NCBI RefSeq assembly: GCF_041435015.1
Contig: NZ_CP107989.1
Coordinates: forward strand, 9,486,001 to 9,550,000
DNA length: 64,000 nt
DNA from: Streptomyces canus
Lineage (GTDB): Bacteria; Actinomycetota; Actinomycetes; Streptomycetales; Streptomycetaceae
Direction: 5' to 3'
Each line of letters opens with the position of its first letter. Position 1 is the stretch's first letter. Below, in pieces: positions 54,223-62,518 of the stretch. The notes under the pieces were generated by a model. The model searched no databases and had not been told where the DNA came from. It was given only the letters and a program-made list of their open reading frames with translations. A program made the position numbers and the translations under genes.

Positions 54223-54567
54223 CTAGACGTCCGCCGCGGGGCCGATAGGGCGAAGGACCGTCTCGAGTTCGCCTGTGGCGACGAGCCCGTCGATGACCTT
54301 GACGATCGACGACACCCCCGCGTCGCGGACGATGAGACCGTCCCAGCACCACCAGTAGTCGCCTTCCGGTTCGCCTGTCTGCCGGTGATGGTCCATGAGT
54401 CGGTGCACCTCGTCGAGGGTGAACACGGTTCCGGACCAGCGCTCACCGTCGTCCCGCGTGACCCACATGTCCACATTGCAGACCTCGTCGAGCTCCTCGT
54501 CCGCACCGGGCACGAAGCAGATCTCGTACCCGTCGCGCCTGACTCGGTAAAAGGGGCCGTCCCACAT
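54223..54567 (-). CDS. Conserved hypothetical protein (small, acidic)
   Basis: The 114-residue protein is acidic and Trp-rich (WDGPFYRV, YEICFVPGADEELDEVCNVDMW, DYWWCWDGLIVRD). I recall similar Streptomyces proteins of unknown function, possibly with an Imm-type or DUF fold, but I cannot name a family. Three Cys residues are present without a metal-type pattern. ATG at 54567 follows GGGAG by 6 nt. It has no operon partner. Confidence 0.72.
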   Translation of the reverse strand: MWDGPFYRVRRDGYEICFVPGADEELDEVCNVDMWVTRDDGERWSGTVFTLDEVHRLMDHHRQTGEPEGDYWWCWDGLIVRDAGVSSIVKVIDGLVATGELETVLRPIGPAADV

Positions 54568-54727
54568 GTTCGCTCCCTGGCGCTCCGCCGCATGCCGCCT
54601 TCATGAACCGAGCCGGACGGCCGATGAGCACACACAACTGCGAGTCGCTTGTCCGTACGGCGACTTGTGGCATACCGAAAACCGCTGAGCTCCTGAGCAG
54701 AGACACGCCGACGCCGGGCCACGGCGC

Positions 54728-56089
54728 TCAGCCGCCGCGGCGCACCTGGGCCGCCCTCCGGGCCTCGGCGAGCTTGCGGGCCTCGCCGGCCTTCCGGGAC
54801 TTGCCGCCGGTGCCGCGGGAGGCGTCCTTGCTGGTGCCAAGACCGCGGAAGGGGGCGTTGGTGTTCTTGGGCCGCGGCACGGCGGGTCCCCGGTCGAGAG
54901 GGGTGCCGGAGGGTGCCTTGGCCCCGGTGATCCGGCTCAGCTCCGCCTCGCCCGAGCGCACCTTGGTCACGGTCGGCTCGATGCCGGCCTCGGCCATCAC
55001 CCGGCTCGTCTCGCGGCGCTGGCCCGACAGCACCAGGGTGACGACCTTTCCGGACTCACCCGCCCGGGCGGTACGCCCGGCGCGGTGCAGATAGTCCTTG
55101 GCGTCGGTGGGCGGATCGACGTTGACGACGAGGTCGAGATCGTCGACGTGCAGGCCCCGGGCCGCGACATTGGTGGCGACCAGGACGGTGACCTGTCCGT
55201 CCTTGAACTGCGCGAGGGTCCGGGTGCGCTGTGGCTGGGACTTGCCGCTGTGCAGGGCCGCGGCGTGCACTCCACCGGCCCGCAGATGCCGGGTGAGCTG
55301 GTCGACGGCGTGCTTGGTGTCGAGGAACAGCAGCACGCGGCCGTCACGGGCGGCGATCTCCGTGGTGACGGCGTACCGGTCGGGGCCGTGGACGACCAGG
55401 ACATGGTGATCGCTCGTCGAGACGGCGCCTGCGGACGGGTCGACCGAGTGCACCACGGGGTCGTTGAGATAGCGGCTGACCAACTGGTCGACGTCACGGT
55501 CGAGGGTGGCCGAGAAGAGCATCCGCTGGCCGTCGGGACGCACCTGGTCGAGCACCTCGGTGACCTGCGGCAGGAAGCCCATGTCGCACATCTGGTCGGC
55601 CTCGTCCAGGACGGTGATCCGCACCCGGCCCAGGCGGCAGGCCTTGCGCTCGATGAGGTCGTGCAGCCGTCCGGGGGTGGCGACGACGACTTCGGCCCCG
55701 TCCCGCAGCGCGGCGGTCTGCCGGCCGATCGACATGCCGCCGACGACCGCGGCCATCCGCAGCCGGAGTGCGTCGGCGTACGGCGCGAGCGCCTCGGTGA
55801 CCTGCTGGGCCAGCTCCCGGGTGGGCACCAGGATCAGCGCGAGGGGCTGCTTCGCCTCCGCGCGCTGCCCGGCCGTCCGGACGAGCAGCGGCAGGCCGAA
55901 GGCGAGCGTCTTGCCCGATCCGGTGCGCCCGCGCCCCAGGACGTCACGTCCCGCGAGGGCGTCGGGGAGGGTGGCCGCCTGGATCGGGAAGGGCTCGCGC
56001 ACACTGTTTTCGGTGAGGGTGCGCAGCACCTGCGGCGGTAGTGCCATCTCGGAGAAGGAGGCGGTGCCGTGAGGGTCCGGGTTGTTCAT
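54728..56089 (-). CDS. DEAD-box RNA helicase
   Basis: The 453-residue helicase has the Q motif (FPIQAATLP), motif I GRGRTGSGKT, Ia PTRELAQQ, GG, TPGRLHDL, II DEAD (VLDEADQMCDMGF), III SAT, IV, V ARGLHVDD and VI HRAGRTARAG, followed by an Arg/Lys/Gly-rich tail from about 385. It unwinds RNA, e.g. in ribosome assembly or cold adaptation. ATG at 56089 follows GGAAGG. The 5' flank to 56190 could be its leader. Confidence 0.96.
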   Translation of the reverse strand: MNNPDPHGTASFSEMALPPQVLRTLTENSVREPFPIQAATLPDALAGRDVLGRGRTGSGKTLAFGLPLLVRTAGQRAEAKQPLALILVPTRELAQQVTEALAPYADALRLRMAAVVGGMSIGRQTAALRDGAEVVVATPGRLHDLIERKACRLGRVRITVLDEADQMCDMGFLPQVTEVLDQVRPDGQRMLFSATLDRDVDQLVSRYLNDPVVHSVDPSAGAVSTSDHHVLVVHGPDRYAVTTEIAARDGRVLLFLDTKHAVDQLTRHLRAGGVHAAALHSGKSQPQRTRTLAQFKDGQVTVLVATNVAARGLHVDDLDLVVNVDPPTDAKDYLHRAGRTARAGESGKVVTLVLSGQRRETSRVMAEAGIEPTVTKVRSGEAELSRITGAKAPSGTPLDRGPAVPRPKNTNAPFRGLGTSKDASRGTGGKSRKAGEARKLAEARRAAQVRRGG

Positions 56090-56227
56090 GCAGAGCCTTC
56101 CGCAGAGGAGACGTACCGAGGAAGGCCCGGCAGGAAGTCATGAGCGCTCAAACGGTAGACGGTAACACAAAGTGATGGTGGGAGGGGTGGGCCGCGCGTC
56201 CTGTTCACGGCCTCCGGCGGGCCCACG

Positions 56228-57241
56228 ATGACCCACCTGCGGCGCCACGGCCCCAACTCCTGCCTCCGACAGCTGAGTTCCGGGCCCAGCGTCCACTCCG
56301 GCGCCTCCCGCGGCGGGACCCTGGTCCGGGTCACCCGTGACGCCGAGCGGCCCGGCGGGCGGGCGGAGGTGCTGCGCGCGGGCGGACCGGCGGTCGCTGT
56401 TCTGTCGTACGCCGAACGCCCGGTCCTCGACCTCCACGCACAGCGTCTCGTCCTCGGGCCCCGAGGGCTGGCCGCCCGGCTCCACTTCCCCTCCTGGTAC
56501 CGCCGGGGCAGTGGCCCGCTGCCGGTGCTCGTCGACCCGTACGGCGGAGCGGCCCTCCAGCGCGTCACCGCGGAGCTGGACTGGCGGGTCCTGCTGTCGC
56601 AGTGGTTCGCCGAGCAGGGATTCGCGGTGCTCACGACCGACGGCCGCGGCACACCGGGCCGGGGACCCGACTGGGAGCGCGAGGTGTACGGCGACCTGTT
56701 CGGGCCCGTCCTCGACGACCAGGTCACCGCCCTGCACGAGGCCGCGCGCCTGCACCCCGACCTCGATCTCGGCCGGGTCGCCGTCCGTGGCTGGTCCTTC
56801 GGCGGGGCACTCGCCGCCGTGGCCGTGCTGCGCCGCCCCGACGTCTTCCACGCCGCCGTGGCCGGTGCGGGCGTCGCCGACCAGCGGCTCTACGCCGCCC
56901 ATTGGCGCGAGCGGTTCCTCGGCCACCCCGACGCGTTCCCGCAGCGGTACGACGCCTGCAACCTGCTCCTCGACGCGTCGCGCCTGACGCGTCCGCTGCT
57001 GCTGATCCACGGCCTGACCGACACCAATGTCCCGGCGGTCAACACACTCCGCCTCTCCGAGGCGTTACGGGCCGCGAGACTCCCGCACGAACTCCTGCTC
57101 CTGCCGGGCACCGGACACCAGCCGATCGGCTCGACGCTCACGGGGCAGCTGCTGGACCGGCAAGTGCGCTTCCTGCGGCGCCACTTGGACATCGGACCGA
57201 CGCAGGAGCCGACCGGCCACCCCGTACGGCGTCCGTCCTAG
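56228..57241 (+). CDS. S9-type peptidase catalytic domain, 5'-truncated (probable remnant of a DPP IV-like gene)
   Basis: The 337-residue product carries the S9 catalytic domain (Ser190 in GWSFGG, Asp265 in HGLTDTNV, His297 in GTGHQP) but only the last blade of the usual N-terminal beta-propeller; family members are about 700 residues. In-frame codons before the ATG read PRVLFTASGGPT, which looks like propeller sequence, back to an in-frame TAG at 56156, with no start codon in between. The gene has therefore probably lost its 5' half. Leu280 is encoded by TTA (57065-57067), the only TTA noticed. It may be a pseudogene or a shortened hydrolase. Confidence 0.75.
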   Translation: MTHLRRHGPNSCLRQLSSGPSVHSGASRGGTLVRVTRDAERPGGRAEVLRAGGPAVAVLSYAERPVLDLHAQRLVLGPRGLAARLHFPSWYRRGSGPLPVLVDPYGGAALQRVTAELDWRVLLSQWFAEQGFAVLTTDGRGTPGRGPDWEREVYGDLFGPVLDDQVTALHEAARLHPDLDLGRVAVRGWSFGGALAAVAVLRRPDVFHAAVAGAGVADQRLYAAHWRERFLGHPDAFPQRYDACNLLLDASRLTRPLLLIHGLTDTNVPAVNTLRLSEALRAARLPHELLLLPGTGHQPIGSTLTGQLLDRQVRFLRRHLDIGPTQEPTGHPVRRPS

Positions 57242-57993
57242 AACGTGCGCTTGAGCAGGTCGAGCAGCGCCGCCCAGTGCCGCTCGTCGGCCTCGTGGTG
57301 GTACGAGGCGGTGTCGGCCTGGGTGAAACCGTGCGGGGCGCCGTCGTAGACCTCGCACCGGTGGCGGACTCCGGCCCGGGTCAGCGCGGTGGCGAGGCGC
57401 TCGATCTGCTCGGGCGGCAGCGACGGGTCCTCGTCGGCGTGGCCGAAGTACAGCTCGGCGGTGATGTGTTCGGCCACCAGGTGTGGGCTGTCCGGAGCTT
57501 CGGTCGCCAGACGCCCGCCGTGGAAACCGGCTGCCGCGGCCACCCGGTCCGGATAGGTACCGGCGGTGAGCAGGGACAGTCGTGCGCCCATGCAGTACCC
57601 GGTGAGGGCGACCGGCCCGTCGGCGACCTCGGGGCGGTCGGCCAGCCAGCGCAGATACGCGTCGGCGTCCCCCATCGCGAGCTCGGGCGTGAGCGCCTGC
57701 ACCACCGGCATGATCTTCTTGAAGAGCTCCGGTCGCGCGCCGGGGTCGATGAACGCGGGCAGTTCGAAGACCGGCGCGCGGCCGTGCCGGTAGAACAGGT
57801 TCGGCACGAGCACCGTGTAGCCGGCCTCGGCGAGCCGATCGGCCATCGACTTCAGCTGGGGGCGCAGCCCGAACGCGTCCTGGAAGAGCAGGACGGCCGG
57901 CCTGGGCACGCCATCGCCCGGGTGGGCCAGATAGGCGTCGGCGACGCCGTCCTCGGTGGGGATGTCGACGGCGGTTCCCTGTACGGAGGTCAT
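57238..57993 (-). CDS. Dienelactone hydrolase-family protein
   Basis: The 251-residue alpha/beta hydrolase has the nucleophile Cys134 in GYCMGARLS, the acid in FGHADEDPS (Asp187/189) and His221 in GAPHGFT, the triad of dienelactone hydrolases. ATG at 57993 has GAGAGG 9 nt upstream. Its stop overlaps the S9 stop on the other strand: both use the palindrome CTAG at 57238-57241. The substrate is unknown. Confidence 0.93.
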   Translation of the reverse strand: MTSVQGTAVDIPTEDGVADAYLAHPGDGVPRPAVLLFQDAFGLRPQLKSMADRLAEAGYTVLVPNLFYRHGRAPVFELPAFIDPGARPELFKKIMPVVQALTPELAMGDADAYLRWLADRPEVADGPVALTGYCMGARLSLLTAGTYPDRVAAAAGFHGGRLATEAPDSPHLVAEHITAELYFGHADEDPSLPPEQIERLATALTRAGVRHRCEVYDGAPHGFTQADTASYHHEADERHWAALLDLLKRTF

Positions 57994-58116
57994 GGGGGGT
58001 GCCTCTCTGTGCATGCGACGGTGAGCAGGTCGCCGGCCCGACGGAACCGGGCCGGGCACATGGTTGCACGCACCATCCAACTGGCCGTCGCGACCCCCTC
58101 GCCTTTGAGAGCCGCT

Positions 58117-58737
58117 TTACTCGAACCGGCTGGTGTCACCCGCGCCATGCCGCACGATCTCGGCCTCGCCGCCGGAGAAGTCGATCACCGTCGTCGGTTC
58201 GGTGCCGCAGTCCCCGGAGTCGACGACCGCGTCCAGCACATGGTCGAGACGGTCCTTGATCTCCCAGCCCTGGGTCATCGGCTCCTCCTCGTCCGGCAGG
58301 AGCAGGGTGCTCGACAGCAGCGGCTCTCCGAGCTCGGAGAGCAGCGCCTGGGTGACGACGTGGTCCGGGATGCGTACGCCGACCGTCTTCTTCTTCGGGT
58401 GCTGGAGCATGCGCGGCACCTCCTTCGTCGCCGGGAGGATGAAGGTGTAGCTGCCGGGCGTGGACGCCTTGATCGCACGGAACACGTCCTTGTCGACCCG
58501 TACGAACTGGCCGAGCTGCGCGAAGTCCTGGCAGACCAGGGTGAAGTGGTGCCGGTCGTCCAGCTGCCGGATGGTCCGGATCCGGTCGATGCCGTCACGG
58601 CTGCCCAGCCGGCACCCGAGCGCGTAGCAGGAGTCCGTCGGATACGCGATCAGCGCGTCCGAGCGGATGCTCTCGGCGATCTGGGAGATGGTGCGGGGCT
58701 GCGGGTTGTCAGGGTGAACGTCGAAGTACTTCGCCAT
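58117..58737 (-). CDS. YciO/Sua5/YrdC-family protein
   Basis: The 206-residue protein has the YrdC dsRNA-binding-like fold: ESIRSDALIAYPTDSCYALGC, LDDRHHFTLVCQDFAQLGQFV, SYTFILPATKEVP, TVGVRIPDHVV and LLSSTLLLPDEEEP. It resembles YciO rather than full-length Sua5, so a role in threonylcarbamoyl-AMP synthesis is uncertain. The 5' region has CATAAG ending 8-10 nt before ATG 58737, so it may be leaderless. Confidence 0.9.
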   Translation of the reverse strand: MAKYFDVHPDNPQPRTISQIAESIRSDALIAYPTDSCYALGCRLGSRDGIDRIRTIRQLDDRHHFTLVCQDFAQLGQFVRVDKDVFRAIKASTPGSYTFILPATKEVPRMLQHPKKKTVGVRIPDHVVTQALLSELGEPLLSSTLLLPDEEEPMTQGWEIKDRLDHVLDAVVDSGDCGTEPTTVIDFSGGEAEIVRHGAGDTSRFE

Positions 58738-58854
58738 CCGCCGAGCTTATGCCGTCGCCGTACGGCGGCGACGCAGGCACATGGGTGCCGTCCCCGGCCG
58801 CCGCCGTATCTGCGCTCGGACGACCGACCGCCTCGGCGGGCAAAAGTGGCCGGG

Positions 58855-58885
58855 TTGAGTCTCCCCCAGAGGGAGACCGCAGGAT
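58855..58885 (+). promoter_or_regulatory. MerR-type promoter with palindrome in a 19-bp spacer
   Basis: TTGAGT (58855-58860) and CAGGAT (58880-58885) are spaced by exactly 19 nt, the elongated spacer typical of MerR-activated promoters. The spacer region holds a perfect palindrome GTCTCCC-CCAGA-GGGAGAC (58859-58877). Transcription would start at about 58892, the A of the ATG. Confidence 0.75.
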
Positions 58886-58891
58886 GGGGCC

Positions 58892-59809
58892 ATGGACGAC
58901 GGCGGCACCCTTTACTCGATCGGTGAACTTGCCCGGCAGACCGGGCTGACGGTGAAGACGATCCGTTTCTACTCCGACCACGGCCTCGTGACCCCCGCCG
59001 ACCGCACCCCCGCCGGCTACCGCCGCTACGGCACCGAGGCCGTCGCCCGGCTCGCCTTCGTACGGACGCTGCGCGAACTGGGCCTCGGCCTCGACGTGAT
59101 CCGGCAGATCCTCGACCGTGGGATGGCTCTGGACGAGGTCGCCGCACAGCACGCCGCGGCGCTGGACGCCCAGATCGCCGTCCTGCGGCTGAGGCGGGCG
59201 GTGCTGACCGCCGTGGCGCGACGAAGGCCCACGCCCGAGGAGGCCCATCGCATGCACGAACTGGCCCGACTGCCCGAAACCGAACGCCGACGCCTGGTCG
59301 ACGACTTCCTCGACGCCGTCTTCGAGGCCCCCGGCAGCGAGGGGATCCGCCGCTCCATGACGCCGGAACTCCCCGACCGGCCCACGGAAGAACAACTGCA
59401 AGCCTGGGTCGAGCTGGCCGAACTCGCCCTCGACCGGGACTTCCGGACCGGCCTTCGTCGCACTGTCGAGGCCCACCGCTCCGACGGCTCCACGCCGCCG
59501 CGCCCGGACGTCGCGGCCCTGTCCCGAGCACACGCGGAACCCGCTCTCGACGCGGGGATCGCGCCGGAGTCGCCCGAGGCTGATCCCGTCGTCACAGCAC
59601 TCTGCGCACACTGCGCCCGCACCCTGGACCGCTCCGACGACACCACCCTGCGCCACCACCTGCTGAACCGCCTGGAAGCCGCCCACGATCCGCGCAGGGA
59701 CCGGTACCTCGAACTACTCGCCGTCATCAACGCATGGCCCGCGCCGGGCCGCATCTCGCCGGCCCTCGCCTGGTCCACGACCGCATTGCGCGCCCGGACG
59801 GCCCGGTGA
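58892..59809 (+). CDS. MerR-family transcriptional regulator
   Basis: The 305-residue protein has the N-terminal winged HTH (LYSIGELARQTGLTVKTIRFYSDHGLVTPADRTPAGYRRYGTEAVARLAFVRTLRELGLGLDVIRQIL) followed by a dimerisation helix and a large C-terminal domain (about 120-290) of unknown ligand specificity. ATG at 58892 coincides with the predicted transcription start, so it is leaderless. The last residues (LAWSTTALRARTAR) are encoded by the first copy of a local duplication. It is divergent from the YciO gene and probably regulates itself. Confidence 0.93.
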   Translation: MDDGGTLYSIGELARQTGLTVKTIRFYSDHGLVTPADRTPAGYRRYGTEAVARLAFVRTLRELGLGLDVIRQILDRGMALDEVAAQHAAALDAQIAVLRLRRAVLTAVARRRPTPEEAHRMHELARLPETERRRLVDDFLDAVFEAPGSEGIRRSMTPELPDRPTEEQLQAWVELAELALDRDFRTGLRRTVEAHRSDGSTPPRPDVAALSRAHAEPALDAGIAPESPEADPVVTALCAHCARTLDRSDDTTLRHHLLNRLEAAHDPRRDRYLELLAVINAWPAPGRISPALAWSTTALRARTAR

Positions 59810-59958
59810 CGCCGCGACAGCCTGGCGCGCCGGGACGGTTCGGTGTCACGGCCGGGTTCTCCGGTCTCCGCCGAGGCCGATGCGGTGCGTGCTGGGCCGT
59901 CTGGCTCCGGTCCTCGCCTGGTCCACGACCGCATTGCGCGCCCGGACGGCCCGGTGAC
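59764..59958. repeat. Local tandem duplication with 47-bp identical copies
   Basis: The 47-bp sequence at 59764-59810, which encodes the MerR C-terminus and ends at the stop codon, recurs exactly at 59912-59958, 148 bp away. Sequences on either side of both copies are also similar (CGCCGGGACGGTTCGGTGTCACGG-like against CGTGCCGGGACCGTTGGGTGACACGG-like, stated in pieces), so a 148-bp unit was probably duplicated and then diverged. Confidence 0.85.
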
Positions 59959-60053
59959 ACCGTGACCTCCTTGCGTGCCGGGACCGTTGGGTGACACGGT
60001 CGCATCTCCGGCCCCCGGCGAAGCCGGTCGTGCCGATCACCTACGCTCCGACC

Positions 60054-60644
60054 ATGGACCGGACCGCCGTACGGCTGCACGCGCCCGCCACCGCCAGGGG
60101 TCTTGCCCTGACACTGCGCCCGTGGTGCCCCGCGGACGCCCCGGAACTGGCCGTCCTTCACCGGGACGAGGCTCTGCGCCGCTGGATCGGGTCCGTCGTG
60201 GACGATGAGGCGGGTGCCGTGCGGTGGGTGCGGACGCAGCAGCGGGGGTGGCTGGAGGGTGACCGGTTCGCCTTCGCCGTCGTCGAGGCACGACAGGGGC
60301 ACGGGCGCGACGGTGATCCAGCCGCCGACGGACGGCTCGTGGGCCACGCCGTCCTGAAACGCCTTGCCCGGGACGGCCCGGCGGCCGAGGTCGGGTACTG
60401 GACCGCCGGGCACGCGCGAGGCAGCGGAGTGGCCCCGCGTGCCCTGGACGCGCTGACCTCCTGGGCCTTCGACACCTTCGCAGGGGACGGACTCGTACGT
60501 CTCGAACTCCTCCACAGCACCGACAACACCGCCTCCTGCCGGGTGGCTGAGAAGTGCGGATACGCCCTGACCGCGCTCCTGCCCGCGGTACCGGACCGCT
60601 TTCCGCTCGACGGGCACCTCCACGCACGTCTCCTGCCCACCTGA
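60054..60644 (+). CDS. GNAT-family N-acetyltransferase (RimJ/RimL-like)
   Basis: The 196-residue protein has the GNAT_3 pattern: LTLRPWCPADAPELAVLHRDEALRRWIG, AAEVGYWTAGHARGSGVAPRALDALTSWAF (RGxGVA acetyl-CoA loop) and LLHSTDNTASCRVAEKCGY. It resembles ribosomal-protein or antibiotic acetyltransferases of the RimJ/RimL class. ATG at 60054 has no clear ribosome site; TACGCT (60042-60047) is a possible -10, so it may be leaderless. It lies after the MerR gene and the duplication. Confidence 0.9.
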   Translation: MDRTAVRLHAPATARGLALTLRPWCPADAPELAVLHRDEALRRWIGSVVDDEAGAVRWVRTQQRGWLEGDRFAFAVVEARQGHGRDGDPAADGRLVGHAVLKRLARDGPAAEVGYWTAGHARGSGVAPRALDALTSWAFDTFAGDGLVRLELLHSTDNTASCRVAEKCGYALTALLPAVPDRFPLDGHLHARLLPT

Positions 60645-60733
60645 CCGCGTCAGGCCGAGCTCCCGCCCGCCGCACGTGAGGTAACGTCCCGAGCGGTATG
60701 CCATGCAGGACGATGGGCGAGGAGAAGGGTGAC

Positions 60734-62266
60734 GTGGCAGGTCAGGAGGGCGGGCTCGGTCGGAGCCGGGCGGCGGACGCCGGAACCCCGACATGGGCGC
60801 AGGAACTCCTCGACCATCTGCGGCCGACAGGACGTGACGTCCGCCGGATCGTCGCCTGGCTCGCGGAGACGCTGCACGGCACGGCCTCGCTCCAGGACCA
60901 CACCGGAACCCTCGTCGCCGGAACGCGCATCCCGCTGGACGAGAGCCTGGTCGCCGACATCCTGGCCGGACGCATCGCCTCCGCGGCCTGGGCCGACGAG
61001 GACGGCCACCTGCGCCTGGTCAGGATCGAGCAGCCGGACCAGGCGTCCGCCGGAGTGCTCGCGGTGGCCCGCCCGGACCCCTTCGACCGGCGCGCCTCCG
61101 ACATCCTCACGCACACCGTCCAGGTCCTCGAGCTTCTGCTGCGCGCCCGCGAGACGACCGCGGCCGGGCGGCGCCTGAAGCGGGCCACCTCCGATCTGCG
61201 GCTGGCCATCCTCCAGCTGCTCATGGTGGAGGACACCGTCTCCGCCCGTCGCGTCGCCGCGGGGCTCTGGCCCGGCCTGCTCGACACCGAGACGGCGCGC
61301 GTCTACGTCATCGAGGGCGACGCCGCGGAACGCGACCGGCTCGTGGAGGAGTGCCTCGGCGTGACCGGCGACCGCGCACTCGTGGTGCGCTGTCCGGCCA
61401 TGGACGAGCACGTGATCATCGTGACCACCGCGGACGCGGCGGGCGAGGCCCTGCGCTCACTCGTCGACCGCAACCCCGGCACCCTGCTCGGCGGCAGCTC
61501 CCGGCAGAGCCTCGCCCGGACCGCCACCGCCTACGGGCAGGCGGTCAGCGCCCTCGCCGTGGCGCGGGTACGGCCGGACAAGGCCGCCGTGTACGCCGAG
61601 CGCAACCACCCCGAACGCTTGATGGACCCGGCCGCGCTGCGCGAGTGGACCGCCCGGCTGCTGCGCCCGCTCGACAACCTGCCGCACCACACCCGCGCCG
61701 AACTGCTCGCCACCACCCGGCTCGGACTGGAGTTCACCGCTGTGAGCGCGGCCAAGGTCCTCGGCGTCAGCCGCAACACCGTTCGCGCCCGCATGGAACG
61801 CGTCGAGTCCCTGCTGCGGACCGATTTCACCGACCTCACCGTCCGCGCGACCGTCCACCTGGCCCTGAGCACCCAGGTCAGCCTCGCGGACGGACAGGGC
61901 GATCACGGCGGCTCCCCGCAGGCCCGCACCCGGCTCGGCGACCTGCTGGCCGGACCCGCGCTGGGGACCTGGGCGCGGGAGCTGCTGGGACGTCTGGACG
62001 GCGACGCCCGCGACCTGCGCCGCACCCTGCGCAGCTGGATCGCCGCCGGCGGCAACGCGGAGCGGGCCGCGCAGGCCCTGGCCGTGCACGCGCAGACCGT
62101 GCGCGAACACGTCCGCAGCGCCGAGCCGGTTCTCGAACGCCAACTGATCGCCTCCGGCAGCGACCTCTACGAGGTCGTTCTGGCCCATCTGGCGACCGGC
62201 GAACTCGAACACCCCGTCCTGCTCCGGGACAATCCGGGCCATCCGGACGCACCTGTGCACCGGTGA
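60734..62266 (+). CDS. PucR-type transcriptional regulator with two HTH domains
   Basis: The 510-residue protein has an N-terminal sensor-like region (1-300; including a GAF-like LHGTASLQDHTGTLVAG and a GGDEF-like remnant) and two C-terminal HTH_30-type units: AELLATTRLGLEFTAVSAAKVLGVSRNTVRARMERVESLL (about 330-385) and RRTLRSWIAAGGNAERAAQALAVHAQTVREHVRSAEPVL (about 430-490). A single unit is usual in PucR/CdaR proteins, so this is a duplicated design. GTG at 60734 has a GAGGAGAAGG site 5-10 nt upstream; ATG 60698 and ATG 60713 are alternatives. No pathway genes are adjacent. Confidence 0.88.
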   Translation: MAGQEGGLGRSRAADAGTPTWAQELLDHLRPTGRDVRRIVAWLAETLHGTASLQDHTGTLVAGTRIPLDESLVADILAGRIASAAWADEDGHLRLVRIEQPDQASAGVLAVARPDPFDRRASDILTHTVQVLELLLRARETTAAGRRLKRATSDLRLAILQLLMVEDTVSARRVAAGLWPGLLDTETARVYVIEGDAAERDRLVEECLGVTGDRALVVRCPAMDEHVIIVTTADAAGEALRSLVDRNPGTLLGGSSRQSLARTATAYGQAVSALAVARVRPDKAAVYAERNHPERLMDPAALREWTARLLRPLDNLPHHTRAELLATTRLGLEFTAVSAAKVLGVSRNTVRARMERVESLLRTDFTDLTVRATVHLALSTQVSLADGQGDHGGSPQARTRLGDLLAGPALGTWARELLGRLDGDARDLRRTLRSWIAAGGNAERAAQALAVHAQTVREHVRSAEPVLERQLIASGSDLYEVVLAHLATGELEHPVLLRDNPGHPDAPVHR

Positions 62267-62337
62267 GCCCTGTGCCGCGCACAGCGGGCATCGACGCGAT
62301 TCACAAGGGTGCGCAGGTCACGTAAGTTCGACGCACC

Positions 62338-62380
62338 GCAGGGGGAACGACCGGAACGGGGGACCGGTCGCGCCCCCTGC
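62338..62380 (+). terminator. 43-nt hairpin after the PucR gene
   Basis: The arms GCAGGGGG/CCCCCTGC and CGACCGG/CCGGTCG form two stacked stems with a 2-nt internal mismatch and a 9-nt loop. It begins 71 nt after the PucR stop. It is a probable terminator, without a T-run. The rest of the 252-bp gap has no gene. Confidence 0.7.
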
Positions 62381-62518
62381 GACGTGTTCCCGCGCGACTC
62401 CCGCCCGTCCTCGCCCACGCCGTCGACGTTGGTTCGGATTTCCGGCACCGATGTGGACTGACCTGCGCACGACGGGTACTCGTCCCCTCCGGAACGACTA
62501 CCGCTGGAGGAGGTCCGA

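Noticed and set aside
62431..62479. SigB-type promoter upstream of the 78-residue gene (GGTTCG and GGGTAC)
   Set aside because: The elements are about 38 nt apart, far more than the 14-16 nt needed.
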